Of a stretch of 12,352 nt of DNA, positions 1 through 6,672 are shown piece by piece. The stretch lies in assembly GCA_028877045.1 (NCBI GenBank), contig JAGWPQ010000671.1, positions 1 through 12,352 on the forward strand. Direction: 5' to 3'. How positions within the stretch are numbered: position 1 is the stretch's first letter; each line of letters begins with the position of its first letter. The position numbers and the translations under genes are program-made. The DNA is from Bacteroidota bacterium. GTDB lineage: Bacteria > Bacteroidota > Bacteroidia > Chitinophagales > Chitinophagaceae. A model generated the notes under the pieces. That model did no database searches and was not told where the DNA came from. It saw only the letters and a list, made by a program, of their open reading frames with translations.

Positions 1-268
1 AACTTGCCTTAACACCCAATTGTTTGCAAAGCTCAAATACAGCGGCAGTGCCGTTTTGCGGACCATCATCAAAAGTTAAATAGATATATTGCTTACTGCT
101 GTCGTAATTGATTTTTTTCCAGAGAAATTGATTAGTGTCCTCCTGTACTTTTGCAACTATTTGATGGGGATTACTTTTTACTGAATTACAAGCTACTATA
201 GGATTGCAAAAAATGCTTACACAAAATATTGCGGTTACAGAACTTACTTTACGAATCATATTATTCAT
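1..268 (-). CDS. Polysaccharide deacetylase family lipoprotein (N-terminal part, cut by window edge)
   Basis: Only the first 89 codons are present; the gene runs off the left edge. The product starts with a hydrophobic segment and a lipobox-like IVAC (Cys27 from the upstream start), so it is probably an exported lipoprotein. Residues 61-70 read YIYLTFDDGP, the first NodB-domain motif of carbohydrate esterase family 4. There the first Asp is the catalytic base and the second binds the metal. The later H-x-x-x-H metal motif lies outside the window. The family removes acetyl groups from N-acetylated sugars such as peptidoglycan or chitin-like chains; the substrate here is unknown. Two in-frame ATGs are possible, at 268 and 259. 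A stop codon directly precedes the one at 268, and no Shine-Dalgarno sequence decides between them. It is divergent from korA. Confidence 0.85.
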   Translation of the reverse strand, partial: MNNMIRKVSSVTAIFCVSIFCNPIVACNSVKSNPHQIVAKVQEDTNQFLWKKINYDSSKQYIYLTFDDGPQNGTAAVFELCKQLGVKAS

Positions 269-374
269 TCAACATTTTTTACAAAAAAGAAGCCGCAAGT
301 TATACGACGGAATGATTTAACGAATTTATTTCTATAAAATTCAAATTCGGCGTTCAACAAATGCCGCATCCGCT

Positions 375-382
375 TACCTTTG
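375..382 (+). promoter_or_regulatory. Bacteroidota-type -7 box of korA
   Basis: TACCTTTG matches the TAnnTTTG -7 consensus of the Bacteroidota primary sigma factor, and it is followed by CA. It lies 19 bases before the korA ATG, which would give a short leader of roughly a dozen bases. No clear TTTG-like -33 element is seen at the usual spacing, so this rests on the -7 box and its position. Confidence 0.55.
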
Positions 383-401
383 CAAACTATAAATTATAGC
401 C

Positions 402-2249
402 ATGAGTGCACAAGATAAAATTTTACAAGAAGTAACGATCAAATTTGCAGGAGACAGCGGAGACGGGATGCAATTAACCGGACAACAATTTACCAATAAT
501 ACAGCTTTGCTTGGAATAGATCTGGCCACTTTCCCGGATTTCCCTGCCGAGATTCGTGCCCCGATAGGAACACTGGCTGGTGTGAGCGGTTACCAATTAC
601 ATTTTTCTTCAAAAAAAGTTTATACACCAGGTGATATTGCAGATGTATTGGTAGTAATGAATGCAGCTGCTTTAAAAGTAAATTTAAAAAGTATTAAACC
701 GGGTGGAAAGATCGTTGCAAATATTGATGGTTTTGATTCAAAGAACCTTCGATTGGCACATTACCCCGATGGCGTAAATCCTTTGGAAGATGGCAGTCTG
801 GATAATTATGAAGTAATTAAAATTGATGTTACCAAATTAACACGCGAAGCTTTAAAAGATTTTAAAGAGTTGGGTGTTAAAGAAAGAGACCGTGCAAAAA
901 ACATGTTTGTTCTTGGTTTCATTTATTGGATGTACAACAGAAGCCTTGATACCACCATCGCTTTTCTGAAAGATAAATTTGGCAAAAAAGAGATCATTCT
1001 TCAAAGCAATATCAAAGTATTGCAGGCCGGATATAATTACGGCGATACCACCGAAACATTTACATCGCGTTACACGATCGAAAAAGCAAAATTACCTGCA
1101 GGTTCTTACAGAAACATTATGGGCAATGCCGCGTTGGCAATGGGTTTGGTAGCTGCAGGCGAAAAAAGCGGATTAAAATTATTTCTCGGTTCCTATCCTA
1201 TCACACCTGCTACAGATATTTTACAGGACTTAAGTAAATACAAAGCATTTGGTGTAAAAACGTTTCAGGCTGAAGATGAAATAGCAGCCATCTCTTCTGC
1301 AATTGGTGCAAGCTATGGTGGCTTATTGGGCATCACTACCACTTCTGGTCCGGGTATGGCCTTAAAGACCGAAGCAATGGGATTGGCAGTGATGTTAGAA
1401 ATTCCATTGGTGATCATCAATGTTCAGCGTGGCGGACCATCGACAGGCTTACCAACAAAAACTGAGCAAAGCGATTTGATGCAGGCTTATTATGGCAGAA
1501 ATGGCGAATGCCCGATGCCTGTAATTGCTTCATCAACACCAAGTGATTGTTTTGAAGTTGCATACGAAGCTTCACGCATTGCCGTACAACACATGACCCC
1601 GGTTATTTTATTAAGTGATGGGTATATTGCCAATGGTGCTGAGCCTTGGAAATACCCTGTAGCGGCTGATCTGCAACCAATTGATGTTAAGTTTAAAACA
1701 AAATTAGATGAAGGCGAAGAAACTTTTCTTCCTTATAAGCGCGATGAAAAATTAGTTCGTCCCTGGGCTATTCCGGGAACTGCCGGATTTGAACATCGCA
1801 TTGGTGGCTTGGAAAAACAAGACTTAACAGGTGCTGTAAGTTACGATACCGATAACCATCAGCACATGATCAAGACAAGACAAGCCAAAGTTGATAAAAT
1901 AGCCGACTATATTCCGTTGCAGACAATTGACAGCGGTGCCGAAAAAGGAAAAGTATTGGTATTGGGTTGGGGTTCAACTTATGGTGCCATTAAAAGTGCC
2001 GTATTGGAATTACAGGCCGAAGGTCATGCCGTAAGCCATGTACATCTTCGTTATGTTCGTCCTTTCCCTAAAAATCTGGGAGATATCCTCAATAATTTCG
2101 ATAAAGTTTTAATTCCTGAAATCAATAACGGGCAATTGGTAAAAATTATTCGTGACCAATATTTGATTGATGCGAAAGCATTTAATAAAATGATGGGAAT
2201 ACCTATTACCAAAGGTGAATTGATCGATGTGATCAAAGAGATGTTGTAA
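402..2249 (+). CDS. korA: 2-oxoacid:ferredoxin oxidoreductase, fused gamma-alpha subunit (2-oxoglutarate type)
   Basis: This is the gamma-alpha fusion subunit of the enzyme that oxidatively decarboxylates 2-oxoglutarate (or a related 2-oxoacid) to acyl-CoA and reduces ferredoxin, in the cytoplasm. Residues ~10-205 form the gamma domain, with GDSGDGMQLTG at 17-27. The alpha pyrimidine-binding domain starts near 240, with YPITPATDI at 265-273, TTSGPG at 313-318 and QRGGPSTGLPTKTEQSDL at 342-359. A transketolase-C-like domain follows from ~515, starting with KVLVLGWGSTYGAI. The length of 615 aa is normal for fused Bacteroidota KorA. The TPP-binding beta subunit (KorB), which usually follows, is absent: the gene ends in a terminator and the next gene is on the other strand. 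2-oxoglutarate specificity is inferred from overall resemblance to KorA; a different 2-oxoacid is possible. Confidence 0.9.
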   Translation: MSAQDKILQEVTIKFAGDSGDGMQLTGQQFTNNTALLGIDLATFPDFPAEIRAPIGTLAGVSGYQLHFSSKKVYTPGDIADVLVVMNAAALKVNLKSIKPGGKIVANIDGFDSKNLRLAHYPDGVNPLEDGSLDNYEVIKIDVTKLTREALKDFKELGVKERDRAKNMFVLGFIYWMYNRSLDTTIAFLKDKFGKKEIILQSNIKVLQAGYNYGDTTETFTSRYTIEKAKLPAGSYRNIMGNAALAMGLVAAGEKSGLKLFLGSYPITPATDILQDLSKYKAFGVKTFQAEDEIAAISSAIGASYGGLLGITTTSGPGMALKTEAMGLAVMLEIPLVIINVQRGGPSTGLPTKTEQSDLMQAYYGRNGECPMPVIASSTPSDCFEVAYEASRIAVQHMTPVILLSDGYIANGAEPWKYPVAADLQPIDVKFKTKLDEGEETFLPYKRDEKLVRPWAIPGTAGFEHRIGGLEKQDLTGAVSYDTDNHQHMIKTRQAKVDKIADYIPLQTIDSGAEKGKVLVLGWGSTYGAIKSAVLELQAEGHAVSHVHLRYVRPFPKNLGDILNNFDKVLIPEINNGQLVKIIRDQYLIDAKAFNKMMGIPITKGELIDVIKEML

Positions 2250-2271
2250 AGAATTAGTTTTGAAATATTAT

Positions 2272-2308
2272 AAACGTCAGGCTGAAAATTTCGGTCTGAC
2301 GTTTTTTA
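2272..2308 (+). terminator. Intrinsic terminator of korA
   Basis: AAACGTCAG at 2272-2280 pairs with CTGACGTTT at 2296-2304. The stem continues inward through G-U and Watson-Crick pairs to a tiny loop, and a T run follows directly. It lies 22 bases after the korA stop, so korA is probably transcribed alone. Confidence 0.85.
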
Positions 2309-2342
2309 TTTTTTAATCTGAGGAGGAAAGTTCTGAACGTTG

Positions 2343-2400
2343 AAGAGTGCGACGCAACCGGTGTTTCATTGAAATACAAAAGCCTGCTACATAAAAATTA
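2343..2400 (+). repeat. Dispersed repeat, copy 1 (inverted relative to copy 2)
   Basis: Over 58 bases this matches the reverse complement of 6223-6280 at 45 positions by hand alignment. The conserved blocks are a 16-base left arm (AAGAGTGCGACGCAAC), a central TACAAAAGCC, and a right ATAAAAAT. The divergent part is in the middle. The left arm contains the odd palindrome TGCGACGCA. Copy 1 sits between the korA terminator and the sensor-kinase gene and overlaps the kinase stop codon at its right end. Confidence 0.75.
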
Positions 2401-3882
2401 TTCTCGTTTTCCTTTCAGGGCATGATTTAAAGGGAAAATTATATTCATCATAAAACCTTCATTCGGAGCTGATATAATAGATAATTTTCCGTCGTATAAT
2501 TTAATTCTCTGTTCAATATTTTTTAATCCAATACCATTTCTTTCTACTGAAAGATCGCAGCCTTTGCCATCATCTTTCAGCGTTGCTGAAATGGATTGAT
2601 CTTCTCTTATTATCTCCATCAGAAAATGTTTTGCCTGCGAATGTTTAATTGTATTATTTGCCTGTTCTTGAATAATTCTGAACAAGTTTAATTTGAATTC
2701 CTCTTTCAAATCATCTTCAGTGAACCCTACAACAGAAATAGTGAAGTTAATATCGCCGCGACTGAACATATCGTCTAATAATTGCCTTATTCCACGAATT
2801 AGCGACTCGTACTCCAAAACAGGTAAGGCTAAATATTTTGAAATCTTTCTAATTTCGGATGTTGCATTTTTTATATACAAGACAGCTTCATCCAAACCTG
2901 TCTTCATTTTTGCTTCAGCTTTATTTTTTAAAAACCCGATGTGAATGGCTGCTGCTGCCAATAACTGATTTACATTATCATGCAACTCCATACTTAATTC
3001 CTTACGTTCTCTTTCCTGCCCGAATATAAAAGCTTCATTAATTAATTTTTGCTGCTTTTCCCTTTCCAACTCCAGCCTTTCTTCCAATTCTATTTTTTCA
3101 CTAATATCAATAAAAGTGATCACAGAAAATTCCAGCGCTTGAAAATCTGAATTAATAACAGGATTGGTATTTAATAAAAGCCATTTGATTCTACTATTCT
3201 GATACTTGATTCCAATTGTTTTTTTACGATATGAAATTTTTTCTACTACTATTTTTTTTGAAATAAAATTTTCCTTCGGAAAACTATTTTTATGTTCATC
3301 AATAAGTTCCCATGTCTCTCCGGTCACAGATTTATTATAGAACTTAAGCACATTTATTCCCAAAATATCATTAGCACTTTTATTGTTCAAAATAATTTCG
3401 CCATTACTATTGACCACAATAAATCCTTCGCGCATGCTTTGAAAAATAGTATTCAACTGAATTTCAAACATTTTATACTTTTCCTGCTCTTCATATTGTT
3501 TAGTAAAATCCTGCGCTGTACTGATGTACATTCTTTCCCCGTTAAACTCCGACAAAGCAATGATTCGATATAAAACAATAATCTGTTTCCCGGTTCTTGT
3601 TGTTATCCGCATGATCTCTTGCCAGATATCATTATCTCCAATAACCGAAAGTTCATTTCTTGCACGTTTCGCGTGATCTAAGTTTTTGGCATCAACTAAA
3701 AATTCAAATTGCCATAAAGAACTTTGTCTCCTTCCAATACATTCTTCCCTGGTAATTTCATATAATTTTTCTGCAGACTTATTGAAATAAATAACGTCAA
3801 AATTTTCGTTCATCACAACCAATGCATCAAGCAATCTTTCTGTTATAAACGGAGCTAATATATCTTCATTTACTTCAAGCAT
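2398..3882 (-). CDS. Cytosolic PAS-PAS-HisKA_3 sensor histidine kinase (orphan)
   Basis: This is a 494-aa two-component sensor kinase of the NarL/LuxR-partner class. PAS domain 1 covers about residues 10-130 and PAS domain 2 about 143-262. A charged coiled coil (262-298) leads into the HisKA_3 box RKELSMELHDNVNQL, with His301 as the expected phospho-acceptor. The HATPase domain has an N box (EQANNTIKH, 407-415), a G1 box DDGKG (437-441) and a G2 box NGIGLKNI (449-456). No membrane segment or signal peptide is visible, so it should sense a cytoplasmic signal. No PAS cofactor can be assigned from sequence alone. No response regulator lies nearby; this class normally signals to a LuxR-type regulator with a REC domain. 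A weak TTGATTTG box (3891-3898, minus strand) lies just upstream of the ATG. Its 3' end overlaps repeat copy 1. Confidence 0.9.
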   Translation of the reverse strand: MLEVNEDILAPFITERLLDALVVMNENFDVIYFNKSAEKLYEITREECIGRRQSSLWQFEFLVDAKNLDHAKRARNELSVIGDNDIWQEIMRITTRTGKQIIVLYRIIALSEFNGERMYISTAQDFTKQYEEQEKYKMFEIQLNTIFQSMREGFIVVNSNGEIILNNKSANDILGINVLKFYNKSVTGETWELIDEHKNSFPKENFISKKIVVEKISYRKKTIGIKYQNSRIKWLLLNTNPVINSDFQALEFSVITFIDISEKIELEERLELEREKQQKLINEAFIFGQERERKELSMELHDNVNQLLAAAAIHIGFLKNKAEAKMKTGLDEAVLYIKNATSEIRKISKYLALPVLEYESLIRGIRQLLDDMFSRGDINFTISVVGFTEDDLKEEFKLNLFRIIQEQANNTIKHSQAKHFLMEIIREDQSISATLKDDGKGCDLSVERNGIGLKNIEQRIKLYDGKLSIISAPNEGFMMNIIFPLNHALKGKRE

Positions 3883-3970
3883 AATGCATACAAATCAAGA
3901 TATGAATTGTTAAATTACGTATTTTATTTATAAGCTTGTAGGAGATTTTTCTCTAATAGATAAAATTTTC

Positions 3971-4621
3971 TTAAATCGAAAACCAATAACCGATCAACTG
4001 GCAAATGATTCCGACAAATAATCCAATATAAATTTCGGCATTACTGTGATCGCTTGCAATCAAGCGGCTGCTGCAAACAATTCCGGTTAATAAAAATGTG
4101 ATGCTGATGGCTGATGTTATTTGGATGTGATAGTAAAATGCAAATAATATCATCGCTGCCGATGCAGCGCCCATAGCCATTGCGTGCAAACTTATTTTGA
4201 TGTAATTATTGATGATGACACCAACCGATGTTGAAATAAAAATGCCGAAATAGAAAAATTTAAGCACGATGGGTTGGTCGGTAAAATTGCGGCTTAAATA
4301 ATACATCCACCAATAAAAGAACATGGTTACAAAAAATGGGATGACACGTTCTTTTTGTGTGCGGAGATATATGCTGTTACTAAATTTCAAGCGCCATAAT
4401 AAAAAAACTGTGAATGCCGGAAAGAATGCTGTAAACCAAAATAAACCAAAGAAGCGCATCTTTAATTTCCACAAAGTAATACCGCTAAATTCTGTAGGAA
4501 ATTGGTACATCAAATAAATAAAAATATATGTTGGTATAAATAAAGGATGAAAAATGTACGAAATGATTTTCGCAGGAATACGAAGTAGAATGGATGCTTT
4601 ATATGTTTCTGTGTCTTGCAT
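3971..4621 (-). CDS. Polytopic membrane protein with degenerate PAP2-phosphatase motifs
   Basis: This is a 216-aa inner-membrane protein with about six to seven hydrophobic helices (roughly residues 18-40, 57-77, 94-112, 120-138, 146-164, 168-184 and 196-214). Three sites resemble the PAP2 (phosphatidic acid phosphatase type 2) active site: KERVIPF at 90-96, SLHAMAMG at 144-151 in the place of PSGH, and SRLIASDHSNAE at 185-196. The last fits SR-x5-H-x3-E, with Glu where the family has Asp. His146 and His192, the two catalytic histidines of the family, appear to be kept. A lipid-phosphate or isoprenyl-phosphate phosphatase role is inferred and unproven. The ATG at 4621 was chosen; an in-frame GTG at 4633 would add four residues. 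It follows rpoN on the same strand about 100 bases downstream, and co-transcription is possible. Confidence 0.75.
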   Translation of the reverse strand: MQDTETYKASILLRIPAKIISYIFHPLFIPTYIFIYLMYQFPTEFSGITLWKLKMRFFGLFWFTAFFPAFTVFLLWRLKFSNSIYLRTQKERVIPFFVTMFFYWWMYYLSRNFTDQPIVLKFFYFGIFISTSVGVIINNYIKISLHAMAMGAASAAMILFAFYYHIQITSAISITFLLTGIVCSSRLIASDHSNAEIYIGLFVGIICQLIGYWFSI

Positions 4622-4719
4622 TTCTAATTTCACGAATTACTTTCTCAAAATTTATAACTAAAATGTTTTTAATACTGACTGAATTGTCAACGATTTAGTT
4701 TTTATTTTTCGTTTTTTTC

Positions 4720-6204
4720 CTACAATTCTTTCCTCAACCGTGCCACCGGAATATTCAACATTTCGCGGTATTTGGCAACGGTACGACGTGCAATATTATA
4801 ACCTTTCTCGTTCAGCATATCAGTTAATTCTTCATCGCTTAACGGTTTGCGTTTATCTTCCGCCTCGATCATGTTGCTTAATATTTTTTTCACTTCACGG
4901 GTGCTTACTTCTTCGCCGCTGTCGGTACTTAAACTTTCGCTGAAGAAAAATTTTAAACGGAATGTGCCAAATTCTGTTTGCACAAATTTGCTGTTAGCAA
5001 CACGGCTAACTGTTGAAATATCGAGATTCGTTTTCTCTGCAATATCTTTTAATATCATTGGCCGCATTTCTGTTTCATCACCCGTTAAAAAAAACTCTTT
5101 CTGATGTTTCATGATGGTATCCATCGTGATCAGCAAAGTATGTTGACGTTGCTGGATCATTTCAATAAACCATTTGGCCGAATCAATTTTTTGTTTGATG
5201 AAAAGCACCGCTTCTTTTTGCCGCTTATCTTTTTTTGCACCGCGTTCATATTCTTTCATCATATCTCTGTAACCCTCACTCACACGCAGATCCGGTGCAT
5301 TGCGTGAATTTAAAGAGAGTTCTAAAACGCCACCATTATTTACAATATAAAAATCGGGAACGATATAACTTTCGGCTTTATTCAGTTCGCCGATATTACC
5401 GCCGGGCCTCGGATTCAATTTGATGATCTGATTGATGACTTCTTTGATCTGATCATCATCCAAATTCAATCCACGCTGAATTTTTTCGTAATGTTTTTTG
5501 GTAAACTCATCAAAATATTTGCTCAATACTTTAATTGCAAGCTCAACACTTTTTTCTTCATTAATTTTTCTTTCCAACTGCAGCAACAAACATTCCTGTA
5601 AGTTTCTGGCACCGACACCCGGTGGATCGAATTGCTGAATTTGTTTAATGATGCGTTCAACTTCTTTTTCATCAGTCATCACATTTTGCCTGAAAGCAAG
5701 GTCATCAACAATGCTGCTTAATTCCCTGCGCAAATAACCATCGTCATCCAAACTGCCCACAATCTGTTCGGCAATTTTAAATTGTCGTTCATCCAATTCC
5801 AATAACCCCAGCTGATTAATTACCACATCAAAAAAGCTATGCTCATTTTTTATGGGCATTACTTTTTTATCGTCCATCTCCGGATAATTATCATCCTTCA
5901 TTTTATAATCGGCTATCTCTCCATCATCATCAACAACATATTCGCTGATGTCCAGATCCTCATATTCATCTTCGCTGCCATCCAGATCATACTCTTCTTC
6001 GTTGCTTTCAAATTCATCTTTCATCTCATCCTGATCATCACTGCCATCTTCTTCGGCCATTTCCAATGCCGGATTTTCTTCCAGTTCTTCTTTAATCCTT
6101 TCTTCCAAATTAGCAGTAGGCACCTGTAACAATTTCATCAACTGAATTTGCTGGGGTGATAGTTTTTGTAATAACTTTTGCTGTAACGATTGACCTAATG
6201 CCAT
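4720..6204 (-). CDS. rpoN: RNA polymerase sigma-54 factor RpoN
   Basis: This is sigma-54, which directs RNA polymerase to -24/-12 (GG-N10-GC) promoters and needs an AAA+ enhancer-binding activator to open them. The 494-aa product has the full family layout. Region I (1-48) is Gln/Leu-rich with LSPQQIQLMKLLQVP. A long, very acidic region II spans about 50-112. The core-binding domain follows, with FDPPGVGARNLQECLLLQL and LNPRPG. The HTH region contains the segment LDISTVSRVANSKFVQT. The C-terminal RpoN box ARRTVAKYRE is at 472-481, thirteen residues before the end. No activator gene is in the window. The start ATG is close to repeat copy 2. No good TAnnTTTG box is visible between them, so its promoter may lie in or beyond the repeat. 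Confidence 0.97.
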   Translation of the reverse strand: MALGQSLQQKLLQKLSPQQIQLMKLLQVPTANLEERIKEELEENPALEMAEEDGSDDQDEMKDEFESNEEEYDLDGSEDEYEDLDISEYVVDDDGEIADYKMKDDNYPEMDDKKVMPIKNEHSFFDVVINQLGLLELDERQFKIAEQIVGSLDDDGYLRRELSSIVDDLAFRQNVMTDEKEVERIIKQIQQFDPPGVGARNLQECLLLQLERKINEEKSVELAIKVLSKYFDEFTKKHYEKIQRGLNLDDDQIKEVINQIIKLNPRPGGNIGELNKAESYIVPDFYIVNNGGVLELSLNSRNAPDLRVSEGYRDMMKEYERGAKKDKRQKEAVLFIKQKIDSAKWFIEMIQQRQHTLLITMDTIMKHQKEFFLTGDETEMRPMILKDIAEKTNLDISTVSRVANSKFVQTEFGTFRLKFFFSESLSTDSGEEVSTREVKKILSNMIEAEDKRKPLSDEELTDMLNEKGYNIARRTVAKYREMLNIPVARLRKEL

Positions 6205-6222
6205 TTTATTTTATTCCGAATT

Positions 6223-6280
6223 TTATTTTTATGCTACCGGCTTTTGTACTTCGTGGCATCGCCTGTTGCGTCGCACTCTT
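6223..6280 (-). repeat. Dispersed repeat, copy 2 (upstream of rpoN)
   Basis: This is the inverted partner of 2343-2400, with 45 of 58 positions identical by hand alignment. Read on the minus strand it begins with the same 16-base arm, then a variable centre holding the small palindrome GGCGATGCC, then TACAAAAGCC and ATAAAAAT. It ends 18 bases before the rpoN start codon and lies in the leader or promoter region of rpoN. On the other strand it is about 85 bases upstream of the small exported-protein gene. Confidence 0.75.
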
Positions 6281-6330
6281 GTACTGTTTGTTCGCCATTC
6301 ATCATTTCATAATCTACATTTCTCAAACAT

Positions 6331-6342
6331 TGTAAATTTACA
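6331..6342. promoter_or_regulatory. Perfect 12-bp palindrome upstream of the small exported-protein gene
   Basis: TGTAAATTTACA is a perfect palindrome 22 bases before the proposed GTG start of the exported-protein gene, and it could be an operator. The ten bases TGTAAATTTA recur at 6385-6394 inside that gene. In DNA this AT-rich, chance is a serious alternative. Confidence 0.25.
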
Positions 6343-6364
6343 TACAAAAGAAAACAAGATTGCT

Positions 6365-6649
6365 GTGAAAAGAATTTGTTTGTTTGTAAATTTATTGCTA
6401 ATACTTTGCGCAGCCGGCAAGGCGCAACTTCCGCATCAGTCTTTGCCTTCAAAAGATATGATAGATAGTTTAAAACTGTATCCGTTGCACGTTTTACCCA
6501 ATAATTATTATTTTAATAATATCGGATTCTTCTGCAAGAAAGAAATACAATTCGAAAAGGCAACTAAAATTCCTTTGCGGTTTAGATTGGGCTCTCTCGA
6601 ATACACAGATTATTTAGAACAAAAACCAAATGCAATAAAAAAGCCGTAA
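6365..6649 (+). CDS. Small exported protein, uncharacterised
   Basis: From the GTG at 6365 the product is 94 aa with a clear signal peptide: VKR, then a hydrophobic stretch, then a likely cut after AGKA (residue 20). The mature part (~74 aa) contains LPNNYYFNNIGFFCKKE, then FEKATKIPLRFRLGSLEY and DYLEQKPNA. It looks like a family of small exported proteins I associate with Chitinophagaceae, but I know of no function. There is one Cys in the mature part. The reading frame stays open upstream to an ATG at 6266, but that extension would bury the signal peptide behind 33 residues, so the GTG is preferred. The stop codon lies inside the stem of the terminator that follows. It is divergent from rpoN and convergent with the aminotransferase gene. 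Confidence 0.7.
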   Translation: MKRICLFVNLLLILCAAGKAQLPHQSLPSKDMIDSLKLYPLHVLPNNYYFNNIGFFCKKEIQFEKATKIPLRFRLGSLEYTDYLEQKPNAIKKP

Positions 6650-6665
6650 TAAAAATTACGGCTTT
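6640..6665. terminator. Bidirectional terminator between exported-protein and aminotransferase genes
   Basis: AAAGCCGTAAT (6640-6650) pairs perfectly with ATTACGGCTTT (6655-6665) around a four-base loop. There is a T run after it on the plus strand, and an A run before it that reads as T on the minus strand. It can serve both convergent genes. The plus-strand gene's last codons, AAG CCG TAA, are part of the stem. Confidence 0.85.
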
Positions 6666-6672
6666 AATTTTT

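Noticed and set aside
2321..2423. Small gene starting at CTG (2333) after a perfect AGGAGG
   Set aside because: There is no ATG, GTG or TTG start at the right spacing, Bacteroidota rarely depend on Shine-Dalgarno sequences, and the frame overlaps the kinase gene antisense. It is kept only as part of the repeat finding.
5839..6129. Hydrophobic open frame on the plus strand inside rpoN
   Set aside because: It is the antisense image of the Asp/Glu-rich region II of sigma-54; GAT/GAA codons read as Ile/Phe on the other strand.
6253..6271. Possible sigma-54 promoter (TGGCAT...TTGC) within repeat copy 2 on the plus strand
   Set aside because: There are 11 bases between GG and GC, not the required 10, and the match is not kept in copy 1.
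6266..6364. ATG start at 6266 for the small exported protein
   Set aside because: It would place 33 unlike residues before a clear signal peptide; the GTG at 6365 gives a normal exported protein.
6234..6452. 72-codon minus-strand frame between rpoN and the exported-protein gene
   Set aside because: It is antisense to the signal-peptide region of the exported protein and ends inside the repeat. Its only recognisable part is repeat-derived.
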